Below are positions 7,907-17,202 of a DNA stretch of 64,000 bases, piece by piece. Every line of letters starts with the position of its first letter. Position 1 is the first letter of the stretch. A program made the translations under genes and the position numbers. The notes below the pieces were generated by a model. That model was not told the DNA's origin. It was given only the letters and a program-made list of their open reading frames with translations, and did not search any database. Source of the stretch: Clostridium sp. OS1-26 (GTDB lineage: Bacteria; Bacillota; Clostridia; Clostridiales; Clostridiaceae); assembly GCF_030915445.1 (NCBI RefSeq), contig NZ_CP133264.1:1674001-1738000 (forward strand). The letters are read 5' to 3'.

Positions 7907-8836
7907 TTGCATAGAGTTAGCTGAACCAAGAACGTTATCTATTTTACCTTCAACAACCTTTTGAACAGCATCTCTTCCTGCTCCACAGTATTTTCTTGGA
8001 TCGAATTCCTTTGGATTGTCTCCAAAAGTTTTTCTTACAGCAGCAGTCATAGCTAATCTTAAGTCGGTATCCATGTTTATTTTACATACAGCCATTGATG
8101 AAGCTTTTCTTAACATTTCTAATGGAATACCTTTAGCACCAGCTATGTTTCCGCCGTACTTGTTACAAGTTTCAATTGCTTCTGGATCAACAGCAGAAGC
8201 TCCATGAAGAACTATTGGGAATCCAGGTAATTTATTTTGAATTTCTTCTAATATATCAAATCTTAATTGTGGTTTGAAATCTAATGGGAACTTAAATGCT
8301 CCGTGTGAAGTTCCTATAGCTATAGCTAATGAATCAATACCAGTTCTGTTAACAAAATCTACAGCTTGATCTGGATTAGTGTATATGTGCTCAGCAGCAA
8401 CAACGTCATCTTCAACTCCAGCTAAAACTCCAAGTTCAGCTTCAACAACTACTCCACGAGCATGTGCATATTCAACAACTTCTTTTGTTTTTGCTACGTT
8501 TTCTTCGTAGTCAAAGTGTGAACCATCGAACATAACTGAAGTAAAGCCAGCATCGATAGCTTCTTTAACTGCTTCGAAACTTGGACCGTGGTCTAAGTGA
8601 AGAGCTACATCAACTCCTGTTTCTTCTATAGCAGCATCAACCATAGCTTTTAAGTATTTTGCACCAGCATACTTTAATGCTCCTGTTGAACATTGAAGAA
8701 TAACAGCTGAATTTTTAGCCTTTGCTCCTCTGATAACACCTTGAATTATTTCCATATTGTTGATATTAAAAGCTCCTATAGCGTATTTGCCTTCATAAGC
8801 TTTTTTAAACATTTCCTTAGTAGTAACTAATGCCAT
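7904..8836 (-). CDS. fba: class II fructose-1,6-bisphosphate aldolase
   Basis: 310 residues. It splits fructose 1,6-bisphosphate into glyceraldehyde-3-phosphate and dihydroxyacetone phosphate using zinc. Visible motifs: GAFNINNMEI at the N-terminus, the zinc-site LHLDHGPSFE and the AELG / IGTSHGAFKFP / LHGASAV phosphate and metal sites of the class II family. ATG 8836 is chosen over ATG 8857 because AAGGTGG lies just before it and MALVTTKEMF is the usual N-terminus. It is separate from the other glycolytic genes at 50-56 kb. Candidate promoter at 8871-8899. Confidence 0.96.
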   Translation of the reverse strand: MALVTTKEMFKKAYEGKYAIGAFNINNMEIIQGVIRGAKAKNSAVILQCSTGALKYAGAKYLKAMVDAAIEETGVDVALHLDHGPSFEAVKEAIDAGFTSVMFDGSHFDYEENVAKTKEVVEYAHARGVVVEAELGVLAGVEDDVVAAEHIYTNPDQAVDFVNRTGIDSLAIAIGTSHGAFKFPLDFKPQLRFDILEEIQNKLPGFPIVLHGASAVDPEAIETCNKYGGNIAGAKGIPLEMLRKASSMAVCKINMDTDLRLAMTAAVRKTFGDNPKEFDPRKYCGAGRDAVQKVVEGKIDNVLGSANSMQ

Positions 8837-8870
8837 TGTGTATTCCACCTTCCACATTAAAATATTTTAA

Positions 8871-8899
8871 ATTATAACCAGTAATACTGATTATAGCAA
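8871..8899 (-). promoter_or_regulatory. candidate promoter of fba
   Basis: On the minus strand TTGCTA (8899-8894), a 17-base spacer and TATAAT (8876-8871), about 35 bases before the ATG. Consensus match only. Confidence 0.45.
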
Positions 8900-9024
8900 G
8901 ACAATCATTTAAATTTGTATAGGGACTTTTTTGAGCCCGCTGGGACAAAAATAATTACAACTATATTATAATTGATTAAGTTTATATTTTCTATAGTTTA
9001 ATTATAAAATATTTTTGGAGTTTT

Positions 9025-9405
9025 TTAAAATATATTTTGGGGATTGACTTTCTCCATTTCAACTATATGCTTTAGAAGGAACTTTATTACATGAGCAGAG
9101 GCTAAAGATTCATCTTTATTTTTTTCCTTCGTATATTGAGTAAGCTTCCAAAGTTCATTATTAATATTATCTATTTCTGCATGATGTGTAAATACAGAAA
9201 CTTTTTTCGAATACTTATCCCATTCATTTAAGAACTTTAATGAGTTATCATATGCCTTATTCCACTCATCGCTTTGTACATTATTCTCTATCTGCATGCT
9301 TAAACCCTCTAATTTTATGCAAACACTATTTAAATATCTTATTGAAAATAGTGCGCTTAACATTACCACAACAAAAATAGCAAAAGAAATTATAATATTC
9401 TTCAT
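9025..9405 (-). CDS. DUF4363 family membrane-anchored protein
   Basis: 126 residues: a single N-terminal membrane anchor (MKNIIISFAIFVVVMLSALF) and a mostly helical extracytoplasmic domain (YLNSVCIKLEGL...DEWNKAYDNSLKFLNEWDKYSKKVSVFTHHAEID) as in DUF4363. The function is unknown. ATG 9405 is preferred to ATG 9420: GGAG lies 9 bases upstream of it and the earlier codon abuts the previous stop without a ribosome site. It follows the DUF421 gene directly, a pairing common in clostridia. Confidence 0.8.
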   Translation of the reverse strand: MKNIIISFAIFVVVMLSALFSIRYLNSVCIKLEGLSMQIENNVQSDEWNKAYDNSLKFLNEWDKYSKKVSVFTHHAEIDNINNELWKLTQYTKEKNKDESLASAHVIKFLLKHIVEMEKVNPQNIF

Positions 9406-9420
9406 TCCACCACACTCCAT

Positions 9421-10107
9421 CTATTTTTCTTCATTGTTTTCATAACATTGATAATAAAATTTACCTTTAGAATCCATAAGTGCTAGGAATACATCTTTTA
9501 TGGATGAAATTTTATTTTTCTTTAATTGCTCCTTAACCCAGTTTTCATCTTTATTTATTATTTTTAAATTTTCCTTATTTATTCTCCCGTTTAAGATTAG
9601 GGTTGTAGGAAGAGAGTCTTGAGTAACTGTAAGTTTTAAATCAGACTTAGTAACATTGGAAAGTTCTGTTTTAGGTATGACAGAAAGCTGCCCGCTAGTT
9701 TCTAGTATAGCGTATTCAATGTCTTCTAAATTATAATAGCCTTGGAGTCTCAGCTCTTCCATTAAATCGTTTATATTAAATTTTTCTTTTTTTAATTCAA
9801 TGATATCTATCTTACCTGATTTAACTAAAATACTTGGCTTTCCACTTAGAATAGCCCTCATTTTTTCACTTTTTAGCTGAATTAATGCTAATATTGTTTG
9901 AAGAACTAATAAGGTTACTATGGGAATAACACCATGCATTATAGGTATTCGAGTATCCTGCATAGGAAGTGATGCAAGCTCAGAAATCATTATGGCTATT
10001 GCAAGCTCAAAAGGCTCTAATTGACCTATTTGTTTTTTACCCATTAAGCGCATTGATAAGATTACTAACAAATATAAAATAACTGTTCTAATCAGTACAA
10101 TAAACAT
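9421..10107 (-). CDS. DUF421 (YetF/YcaP-like) membrane protein
   Basis: 228 residues: three N-terminal membrane segments, with RLMGKKQIGQLEPFELAIAI the DUF421 hallmark, then a soluble domain containing GKPSILVKSGKI and LMEELRLQGYYNLEDIEYAILETSGQLSV. In Bacillus relatives are spore membrane proteins of unclear role. GAGGTGA precedes the ATG. Co-transcribed with the DUF4363 gene, whose start lies 15 bases downstream of the stop. Confidence 0.87.
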   Translation of the reverse strand: MFIVLIRTVILYLLVILSMRLMGKKQIGQLEPFELAIAIMISELASLPMQDTRIPIMHGVIPIVTLLVLQTILALIQLKSEKMRAILSGKPSILVKSGKIDIIELKKEKFNINDLMEELRLQGYYNLEDIEYAILETSGQLSVIPKTELSNVTKSDLKLTVTQDSLPTTLILNGRINKENLKIINKDENWVKEQLKKNKISSIKDVFLALMDSKGKFYYQCYENNEEK

Positions 10108-10249
10108 AAGTCACCTCATAAAAAATTAATATTATATATCCTCTTAATATATTTTTACATTAATAAAAAAAAATATAAGTAAAATTTGAACATTTTTAGT
10201 AAATTTGACGTATAATAATAGTACACAAAAAATTCGGGGAGTGTTTAGA

Positions 10250-11905
10250 GTGAATAAACTAAAACTTAAAATAGGAAATAAAGAACTAGATATAGAAAAA
10301 GGCACAACTCTGTATAAGATAATTAAGGATAACAGGCTGGAAGGAAATATTCCGGTAGTACTCGCTAATATAAATGGAGTTTATTACGAACTTACACATG
10401 AATTGCAGGAAGAGGGAAAACTAGAGGTTGTTGATATAACAAATAACTTAGGAAGTAGGACTTATGTAAGAACTCTCCAATTTGTACTTATAAAATCTGT
10501 TTTGGATTTATTTCCAAGTGCTAAAATAACTATAGAGCACTCTTTGGGGAAAGGCCTATTCGGAGAAATCCATAAAGATGCGCCTTTAAGTGAAGATGAC
10601 ATATTAAAAATTAAGGCTAGAATGACGGAATTAATAAATAAAGATATCCATATTAAAAAAGTATGTATGAAAAGAGAAGATGCAATAAAAATTTTCTCAG
10701 ATTACAATATGGATGATAAAGTCCGATTATTAAAACATGTAAGTAGTGATATTGTTAAGTTGTATGAATTAGATGGTAGGTATGATTACTTTTACGGTTC
10801 CATGGCATACTCAACAGGTATACTAAAAATTTTTGATCTTTGCTATAGAGAACCTGGATTTGTACTTAGATACCCTCTAGAATCAGATCCATCTAAATTA
10901 CCTAACTTTGTAGAACATAAAAAACTTAGAAAAATATTTTATGAAACAGAGCAATGGGGAAACATACTAGATGTAGGTGATGTTGGGTCTCTAAATGATA
11001 AGGTGGAAAATGGTGAAATTGTAGATATAATCAGAGTAGCGGAGGCATTACATGAGAAAAAGATAGCCTATATAGCTGATATGATAAGTGAGAGAAAAGA
11101 TACAAAGATAATTCTTATAGCTGGACCGTCTTCCTCTGGAAAAACAACTTTTGCAAGGAGGCTTGGAATTCAGCTAAGGGTAAACGGGTTAATTCCAATA
11201 CCAATATCGCTAGACGATTATTTTGTAAATAGAGAACACACGCCTAAAGATGAGAATGGAAATTATGATTTTGAATCTATATATGCATTGGACTTAGAAC
11301 TATTTAACCAAAATTTAGAGTCCATACTAAAAGGTGAGGATGTAGAAATTCCAACTTTTAATTTTAAAACTGGAAGTAGAGAATGGTTAGGACAAAAAAT
11401 CAAGCTTCCTAAAAATGGGATACTTATAATTGAAGGAATTCATGGCTTAAATGAGATGTTAACATCAGCAATACCAATAGAAAACAAATTTAAAATATAT
11501 ATTAGTGCTCTTACACAACTAAATGTAGATGATCATAATAGAATAGCTACTACGGATGTTAGAATAATAAGAAGAGCAGTTAGAGACTATCTTTCAAGAG
11601 GATATGGAAGTGAAGATACGTTAAAAATGTGGCCGTCTATAAAAAGAGGGGAAGAGAAAAATATATTTGTATTTCAAGAAAATGCAGATGTTATGTTTAA
11701 CTCTACCTTAGTATATGAACTCTGTGTACTGAAAAAATATGCGTTGAAAGAATTAGAAAAGATAAACGAGCAAAGCCCAGTATATTATGAAGCTTTAAGA
11801 CTTAAAAGCTTTCTACATTTTTTTAAAGATGTAGATGTAAGCTTAGTGCCAGATAACTCAATATTAAGAGAATTTATAGGGGGAAGCTGCTTCTATAAAT
11901 ACTAA
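10250..11905 (+). CDS. TGS / tRNA-SAD / uridine-kinase-like nucleoside kinase
   Basis: 551 residues in three parts: an N-terminal TGS-like beta-grasp domain (about 1-70), a second domain like the threonyl-tRNA-synthetase editing/SAD region (about 70-260), and a PRK/uridine-kinase P-loop domain (Walker A IAGPSSSGKTTFARRL near residue 290, then SLDDYFVNR and IIEGIHGLNE). This fused architecture is common in clostridia; the phosphorylated nucleoside is not established. GTG 10250 is preferred over ATG 10205, with GGGGAGTG just upstream. A TATAAT at 10211-10216 with TTGAAC 19 bases before it may be the promoter. Confidence 0.8.
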   Translation: MNKLKLKIGNKELDIEKGTTLYKIIKDNRLEGNIPVVLANINGVYYELTHELQEEGKLEVVDITNNLGSRTYVRTLQFVLIKSVLDLFPSAKITIEHSLGKGLFGEIHKDAPLSEDDILKIKARMTELINKDIHIKKVCMKREDAIKIFSDYNMDDKVRLLKHVSSDIVKLYELDGRYDYFYGSMAYSTGILKIFDLCYREPGFVLRYPLESDPSKLPNFVEHKKLRKIFYETEQWGNILDVGDVGSLNDKVENGEIVDIIRVAEALHEKKIAYIADMISERKDTKIILIAGPSSSGKTTFARRLGIQLRVNGLIPIPISLDDYFVNREHTPKDENGNYDFESIYALDLELFNQNLESILKGEDVEIPTFNFKTGSREWLGQKIKLPKNGILIIEGIHGLNEMLTSAIPIENKFKIYISALTQLNVDDHNRIATTDVRIIRRAVRDYLSRGYGSEDTLKMWPSIKRGEEKNIFVFQENADVMFNSTLVYELCVLKKYALKELEKINEQSPVYYEALRLKSFLHFFKDVDVSLVPDNSILREFIGGSCFYKY

Positions 11906-11914
11906 GAAAACAGT

Positions 11915-11951
11915 AAGGTACTACCAACCGGTGGTACCTTAATTTTATTTT
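11915..11951 (+). terminator. intrinsic terminator
   Basis: AAGGTACTACC / GGTGGTACCTT with loop AACC, then a T-rich tail. It follows the nucleoside kinase gene. Confidence 0.75.
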
Positions 11952-11973
11952 AAACATTATATAGGGAAAACAA

Positions 11974-12208
11974 CTAGAAAGTTAATTTATACAAAGGGAT
12001 ATGTTTCCGAAGCTGAAGGTAGATTTAAAAACTTTGTGTCAGTCTTAGTGAAGTGTTTTAAGACAACCTTAGAACCTTAGATGTGTTTGAGCATAGCGAG
12101 TTTATCGAAGGTTCTTAGGTCGTCTAAAACATAAGCTTTAGATTGACTAAAAGTTTTTAACGGACTGAAGCTTGAAAACATAGCCCGGGGTATAAGTTAA
12201 CTTTCGGC
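11974..12208. repeat. palindromic intergenic element, copy A1
   Basis: About 235 bases that fold back almost completely. Outer arms run from CTAGAAAGTTAATTTATAC at the left to GGTATAAGTTAACTTTCGG at the right; inner arms (AAAAACTTT...GACTAAAAGTTTTT) pair too, leading to the apical motif GTTTGAGCATAGCGAGTTTA at 12085-12104. The same arms and apex recur at 54445-54684 (reverse orientation) and 56556-56792. It contains no ORF. Confidence 0.8.
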
Positions 12209-12340
12209 CTTTGAGGCTCTAAATAATGTAAAAATAAAGAATTAAGCATGATTTTATTCAATATAAAAAAAAATGCAAGATTACAAGAAATTATTGAAAG
12301 CAATAGTTATAATTTTCAACAAAAAACTTTCAAAAAAAAA

Positions 12341-12370
12341 GTGACAATTTCTTTAAATTTATTGTATAAT
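12341..12370 (+). promoter_or_regulatory. promoter of the serine dehydratase operon
   Basis: GTGACA (12341-12346), an 18-base spacer and a perfect TATAAT (12365-12370), about 75 bases before sdaAB. Confidence 0.6.
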
Positions 12371-12449
12371 AAAATCGATATTAAGAGTCTTACAATACAA
12401 TATGTAATGAATTGTATTAATATAAAAAAAGGAAGGTTGGTGCGTCAAT

Positions 12450-13133
12450 ATGAGAGAATACAGTGCATTTGATATTCTCGGCCCTATAATGATAGGACCA
12501 TCAAGTTCACACACAGCAGGAGCGGCAAGATTAGGTAAAATTGCAAGAACTATAGCAGGTGACGGAATTAGAAAAGTGAAGTTTTTCCTTCATGGTTCTT
12601 TTGCAACAACTTATAAGGGACATGGTACAGATAAGGCATTAGTTGCAGGAATATTAGGAATGAACCCATGGGATGAAAACTTAAAGAATTCTATGGAATT
12701 AGCTAGAGAAAAAGATATAGAAATAGAATTCATTCCAACTGATCTTGGAGATGTACATCCTAATACAGTTAAAACAGTAATAACTAAGCCTGATGGAAAA
12801 GTTGTAGAAGTAACTGGGGCTTCAATAGGCGGAGGAAATATAGTTGTTACAGAAGTAGACGGAGATAAAATAGAGTTTACTGGAGCATATCCAACTATAT
12901 TAATAAATCATATTGATGTACCAGGAATGGTTGCAAAAGTATGTGCGATACTATATGAGTATGAAATAAACATTGCATTTATGAGGGTGTATAGAACAAG
13001 TGGTAAGGGATCGGCTGCAGCAATGGTATTTGAGGTAGATGATATTATTTCAGAAGAAATAATAAATGCAATAGGCGAAATACCTAATATACACAAAGCT
13101 AGAGCAATAAACCCTGTAAGAGAGGAGGCATAA
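12450..13133 (+). CDS. sdaAB: L-serine dehydratase, beta subunit
   Basis: 227 residues. With the alpha subunit it deaminates L-serine to pyruvate and ammonia through a [4Fe-4S] cluster. Motifs: FDILGPIMIGPSSSHTAGAARLG and the HGSFATTYKGHGTDKALVAGILG block; the C-terminus (about 150-220, HIDVPGMVAKVCAILYEYEINIAFMRV) is an ACT domain. The start is ATG behind GGAAGG. It is 3 bases from sdaAA. In this organism serine breakdown probably feeds pyruvate and is linked to glycine/serine fermentation. Confidence 0.95.
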   Translation: MREYSAFDILGPIMIGPSSSHTAGAARLGKIARTIAGDGIRKVKFFLHGSFATTYKGHGTDKALVAGILGMNPWDENLKNSMELAREKDIEIEFIPTDLGDVHPNTVKTVITKPDGKVVEVTGASIGGGNIVVTEVDGDKIEFTGAYPTILINHIDVPGMVAKVCAILYEYEINIAFMRVYRTSGKGSAAAMVFEVDDIISEEIINAIGEIPNIHKARAINPVREEA

Positions 13134-13136
13134 AAA

Positions 13137-14009
13137 ATGATTAATCACGGATATGAACTTTTAGAAGTGTGTAAAGAAAGAAATATAAGTATATGGGAAT
13201 ATACTTTAGAAGAAGAAGCAAAAGCAACAGGACTTACTACTGAACAAGTTTTTGAAAAGATGAGAAGAAACTTGCAAGTAATGCAAGCTGCTGCAGAACG
13301 TGGATTAAACAATAAAATCTCATCAGTAAGTGGTTTAATAGGTGGAGATGCTTACAGATTAAATGAATATGCTAAGAATGGGAAAACGTTAACAGGCAGC
13401 TTTATGGTTATGGCTATGGCAAGAGCTCTTTCTTCTTCAGAAGTAAATGCTGCTATGGGTAAAATAGTGGCAGCTCCTACAGCAGGTTCTTGTGGTATAA
13501 TGCCAGCAGTAATAATAAGTGCTGGAGAAAAGTTAAATTCAACAGAAGATGAAATGATAAAAGGATTATTCACAGCGACTGGTGTTGGTATAATAATAGC
13601 TAAGAATGCTACAATGGCAGGTGCAGAAGGCGGATGCCAAGCTGAATGTGGTTCAGCGGCAGCTATGGCCTCTGCTGGTGTAGTAGAAATGATGGGGGGA
13701 ACACCAGAACAGGCTTTAAATGCAGCTGCTATAGTATTTAAAAATATATTAGGATTAGTATGCGATCCGATAGCAGGACTTGTTGAAGTTCCTTGTGCTA
13801 AGAGAAATGCAGCTGGTGCAGTTAGTGCATTAACTACAGCAGATATGGTTATGGCAGGTGTAATGAGTAAAATTCCTTTTGATGATACAGTTGAAGCAAT
13901 GTACAAAATAGGAAAGCAAATGCCAGCGGAACTTAGAGAAACAGCGCTTGGTGGATTAGCTGTTACAGAAACAGGACTTAAACTACAAAGACAAGTTTTT
14001 GGAGAATAA
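13137..14009 (+). CDS. sdaAA: L-serine dehydratase, alpha subunit
   Basis: 290 residues, the iron-sulfur catalytic subunit. Candidate cluster cysteines are in GSCGIMPA, GGCQAECGSAAAMASAG and LVCDPIAGLVEVPCAKRN, the conserved blocks of the SDH alpha family. The start is ATG, preceded by GAGAGGAGG that lies within the 3' end of sdaAB, indicating coupled translation. An intrinsic terminator follows at 14018, so sdaAB-sdaAA form a two-gene operon. Confidence 0.96.
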   Translation: MINHGYELLEVCKERNISIWEYTLEEEAKATGLTTEQVFEKMRRNLQVMQAAAERGLNNKISSVSGLIGGDAYRLNEYAKNGKTLTGSFMVMAMARALSSSEVNAAMGKIVAAPTAGSCGIMPAVIISAGEKLNSTEDEMIKGLFTATGVGIIIAKNATMAGAEGGCQAECGSAAAMASAGVVEMMGGTPEQALNAAAIVFKNILGLVCDPIAGLVEVPCAKRNAAGAVSALTTADMVMAGVMSKIPFDDTVEAMYKIGKQMPAELRETALGGLAVTETGLKLQRQVFGE

Positions 14010-14017
14010 TTAGATTA

Positions 14018-14053
14018 ATGAGTTATACGTAAATCCGTATAGCTCATTTTTTA
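14018..14053 (+). terminator. intrinsic terminator of sda operon
   Basis: ATGAGTTATACG (14018-14029) pairs with CGTATAGCTCAT (14036-14047), followed by T6. Confidence 0.85.
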
Positions 14054-14195
14054 TATAAGATTAATACATAAGATAAAAAATATGCGACTATAAAGATTTT
14101 GCGAATCGCGGTTTAAACAATAAAATCCCTTTGTAACAAATAAATCTAAACATGAATAAACTAACTAAAGGAGAATAACTTTTGGAGGTTTATAA

Positions 14196-14735
14196 ATGGA
14201 GCTAAAAGGAAGTAAGACTGAAAAAAATCTTTTAAGAACTTTTGCTGGTGAATCAAGAGCTAGAAATAAATATGATTTTTACGCAGAAAAAGCTAGAAGA
14301 GAAGGATATGAGTATATAGCGAGCATATTTGAAGAAACCGCACATAATGAAAAAGCTCATGCTAGAGAGGCTTTCGGTAGATACTTAGAGATGATAAAGA
14401 ATACTGAACACAATTTAAAAGATGCAGCTGAGGGTGAGGCTTTAGAAAGTTCAAAGATTTATAAGGAATTTGAGAGAACAGCAAGAGAAGAGGGATTTAT
14501 ACAAATTGCAGATTTTTATAAGGAACTTGCAGAGGTTGAAGAAAATCATATGAAGAGGTTTATAGCTATACTCAAAAATTTAGAAAATGGCATGGAGTTT
14601 AGAAGAAATGAAGAAGTAAGATGGCAGTGTATGAATTGTGGATATATTCATATAGGAGAAGAAGCTCCTAACGTATGTCCTCTGTGCAAATATCCAAGAG
14701 CCTATTTTAAAATTGCCTGTGAAGATTATAAATAG
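14196..14735 (+). CDS. rbr: rubrerythrin
   Basis: 179 residues. The N-terminal four-helix ferritin-like domain carries diiron ligands in FAGESRARNKY, EETAHNEKAHA, EFERTAREEGF and EVEENHMKRF; the C-terminal rubredoxin-like domain has CMNCGY...CPLCKYP. Rubrerythrins reduce peroxide in anaerobes, taking electrons from rubredoxin/NADH. Spaced 12 bases from the following small gene, probably one transcript. AGGAG and TTTGGAGG precede the ATG. Confidence 0.95.
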   Translation: MELKGSKTEKNLLRTFAGESRARNKYDFYAEKARREGYEYIASIFEETAHNEKAHAREAFGRYLEMIKNTEHNLKDAAEGEALESSKIYKEFERTAREEGFIQIADFYKELAEVEENHMKRFIAILKNLENGMEFRRNEEVRWQCMNCGYIHIGEEAPNVCPLCKYPRAYFKIACEDYK

Positions 14736-14747
14736 GAGGGAGTAATT

Positions 14748-14936
14748 ATGTTTGTAGTATATTCAAATCGTCAAATGCTCCCTATAGTAAGAGAAGTTGA
14801 ATATGATAGTAGTTTCCCATATAGAGGATTCCAAGAAGATATTGATATAAGAAAGGCTAAAAATAATGAAGATTACTATACTAAAATTTTTGAAGAAATA
14901 GATGAAGAATATATAAAAGAGCGCACATCAGACTAA
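14748..14936 (+). CDS. small conserved-looking protein of unknown function
   Basis: 62 residues, acidic at the C-terminus (EEIDEEYIKERTSD), no membrane segment, no cysteine. TAGGAGGGAG ends seven bases before the ATG, a strong ribosome site, and the gene lies between rubrerythrin and a cation exchanger with short gaps, so I take it as real. I do not recognise the family. Confidence 0.6.
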   Translation: MFVVYSNRQMLPIVREVEYDSSFPYRGFQEDIDIRKAKNNEDYYTKIFEEIDEEYIKERTSD

Positions 14937-14973
14937 TATTTTAAAATAAGTTATAAGGAATGATGGTGTTGCA

Positions 14974-16023
14974 ATGAATAAGAAATATATTTACTTAGTT
15001 GTATCTATAGCACTAATATTTTTTCAGACCACCTATCCATTAGTAAATACCGTCCTTTACTCCATTGTTATAGTCCCTTTAGCTATTACACTAGGAGAAC
15101 TTACATCCATAATGTCAGAGTATATAGGAGAAAAAAAAGGGGGACTGTTAACTGCGGCAATAGGAAATATACCAGAGCTTACAATGGGAATTTGGTTAAT
15201 ACAATTTGGAATGATTCCTATGGTCAAGGCATCTTTGATAGGTTCTATAATTAGTAATATGTTATTGGTACTTGGGGTATCAATTTTTGTAGGTGGTATT
15301 AAATATAAAGAACAAAAATTTAATAGAATAGTTGCGAGAACAAACTTTAGTATGCTTCTTTTGGCCATGTCCACCATTATAATAGTTGCATCTCTAAAAC
15401 AGTATAATGAATCACTATCAAAAGTTGTACTTACATCTATAAGCATAAAGATTGCTGTTGTGTTAGTAATTGTATATGTGCTGGGGCTTATATTTTCACT
15501 TTATACTCACAGTAATTTATTTATTGTAAGTGAGCAAAGCTTTGAAAATAGATATATTAAAAACAGAAAATATGTAAGAATAGTCCTTGAACTAATTGTA
15601 ATTTCCATTATATTGTATTTTATAAGTGAAAGACTAATATATAATATAAAAGAAACAGTAGAAAACTATGGGATTTCACAAGAATTTTTAGGTATAATAT
15701 TGATACCTATACTAGGAAATGCTGGTGAAAACTTTTCAGCTATTGTATGTGCATCTAAGAATAAAGTCAACTTAAGCCTAGAGATAGCTATAGGCTCAAG
15801 TATTCAAATCGCTCTTTTTGTTACACCTATTTTAATGGTGCTTGCTTATTTTATAGGTGTAGAAATGACTTTGCTTTTTACTGGTTTTCAAATAATAATG
15901 GCTTTAATCGCAATAGTTATGGCTTTTATAGTTTTTCAAGATGGTAAAACTTATTGGTTTGAAGGCGCAATTTTGATAGCCATTTATATAATAGTTACCT
16001 TGGCTTATTACTATGTGGTATGA
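14974..16023 (+). CDS. calcium/cation antiporter (CaCA superfamily, CAX type)
   Basis: 349 residues with about eleven membrane segments in two related halves. Each half has the acidic exchange motif: AAIGNIPELTMGIW in the first and ILGNAGENFSAI in the second, with the glutamates expected to bind the ion. These are the alpha repeats of Ca2+/H+ exchangers, here presumably exporting Ca2+ in exchange for protons (substrate inferred from family). Located in the plasma membrane. It follows the small protein at 14748 by 37 bases and may share its transcript. Confidence 0.85.
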   Translation: MNKKYIYLVVSIALIFFQTTYPLVNTVLYSIVIVPLAITLGELTSIMSEYIGEKKGGLLTAAIGNIPELTMGIWLIQFGMIPMVKASLIGSIISNMLLVLGVSIFVGGIKYKEQKFNRIVARTNFSMLLLAMSTIIIVASLKQYNESLSKVVLTSISIKIAVVLVIVYVLGLIFSLYTHSNLFIVSEQSFENRYIKNRKYVRIVLELIVISIILYFISERLIYNIKETVENYGISQEFLGIILIPILGNAGENFSAIVCASKNKVNLSLEIAIGSSIQIALFVTPILMVLAYFIGVEMTLLFTGFQIIMALIAIVMAFIVFQDGKTYWFEGAILIAIYIIVTLAYYYVV

Positions 16024-16080
16024 ATTTATAAGAATAATAATATAAATAAATATGATATCAAGATTAACAAGGGGATAAAC

Positions 16081-16428
16081 ATGCCGCATAGAAATTTAGT
16101 AGAACAATATTATTCTGATATAAATAATTTAGCAGATCTATTAAATAAGCTTGTCAACTCTTATAGACTTTTAATAGGTGGTGTTGGAGAATTAAATACT
16201 ATTGCACTAGCTCATAAGAAAGATGTAAAAGAAGCTTTACACAGGGTAAATGAATTAGGAGATGTAATAGATGATGTAATAGACGTTTTAGATAAATCTA
16301 AATATATATATTTAGACTATTGTAAGCTAAGAGCACAGGCTATAGAGTGTAAGATTCAAGCTCAATATATACAAACAGAAATAGATAGAGAATTAGAATT
16401 AGATAATGATAAAAAAAGTCATAGTTAA
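16081..16428 (+). CDS. helical protein of unknown function
   Basis: 115 residues, almost entirely helical with coiled-coil character (VNELGDVIDDVIDVLDKSKYIYLDYCKLRAQAIECKIQAQ), two cysteines, no signal peptide. AAGGGGAT precedes the ATG, and a terminator follows at 16433. I do not recognise the family. Probably expressed with the upstream exchanger, whose stop is 57 bases away. Confidence 0.55.
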   Translation: MPHRNLVEQYYSDINNLADLLNKLVNSYRLLIGGVGELNTIALAHKKDVKEALHRVNELGDVIDDVIDVLDKSKYIYLDYCKLRAQAIECKIQAQYIQTEIDRELELDNDKKSHS

Positions 16429-16432
16429 TTAT

Positions 16433-16467
16433 AAAAAAATAGGTGTGAATAACCACACCTATTTTTT
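16433..16467. terminator. bidirectional terminator
   Basis: AATAGGTGTG / CACACCTATT with loop AATAAC, flanked by A-run and T-run, between convergent genes. Confidence 0.85.
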
Positions 16468-16987
16468 AAACTTTCTTAAATCTATGTTTACAAACCATAA
16501 GATAAGATAAAGCAATTAGTATAATTACGGTAACTCCTTGAGGAGCAAGGTAATTCATAGTAATAAAACAATATAGGGCCATAAACATACCTGCAAAAGT
16601 TATAGGAATTCCGAAAAATGCTCCATCAAATTGAGTAACATTAAATCTAGCTAACCTATAAGCTCCTGCTATAGGGAATAATATAACTAACAGATATCCT
16701 AAAAGTCCTAAATTTGAGAATCCATAAACATTGAATGCAAGGATAGATGGAGCTACTCCAAAGGAGACTAAATCTGCAAGAGAATCTAGTTCCTTCCCCA
16801 AGTCACTAGATACATTTAAAAATCTAGCTACTCTTCCATCGTACCTGTCAGCTAGACATGCAAGTAAAATAAAAATAGCTGCCCACTTATAATTTTCTTG
16901 AAAAGTCATCATTAAAGACATAACACCGCACCCTAAATTAGCAAATGTAAAAACGTTAGGTACAGCGCTTTTAGCTATCTTAGCCAT
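16466..16987 (-). CDS. pssA: CDP-diacylglycerol-serine O-phosphatidyltransferase
   Basis: 173 residues with about five membrane segments. It makes phosphatidylserine from CDP-diacylglycerol and serine. The CDP-alcohol phosphotransferase signature DG-x2-AR-x8-G-x3-D-x3-D is intact: YDGRVARFLNVSSDLGKELDSLAD. ATG 16987 is chosen over GTG 16996 because AGGAGTG overlaps the latter. The gene is monocistronic and divergent from the VTT-domain gene; phosphatidylserine decarboxylase is not in this window. Confidence 0.92.
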   Translation of the reverse strand: MAKIAKSAVPNVFTFANLGCGVMSLMMTFQENYKWAAIFILLACLADRYDGRVARFLNVSSDLGKELDSLADLVSFGVAPSILAFNVYGFSNLGLLGYLLVILFPIAGAYRLARFNVTQFDGAFFGIPITFAGMFMALYCFITMNYLAPQGVTVIILIALSYLMVCKHRFKKV

Positions 16988-17202
16988 TAAAATCACTCCT
17001 AGTAATAATATTATTATATAAATATACCATTATATAGAAAAATATAGTATATAGAAAAATATAGAATATCATAAGTTTATTATAACTCATTTTAGAAAAT
17101 TATTTAAGTAGTTATTATGCTTTTTTTATGGAAAAATTATAAATTTTTTGTTAAAATAGACTTGCTGTGTTATAAGAAAAAGTATAGAAAGTTGAGTGAG
17201 AT

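Noticed and set aside
12248-12472. 74-codon plus-strand ORF upstream of sdaAB
   Set aside because: It spans the sdaAB promoter, has no ribosome site, reads poly-Lys/Asn from AT-rich leader DNA, and runs into the sdaAB start in another frame.
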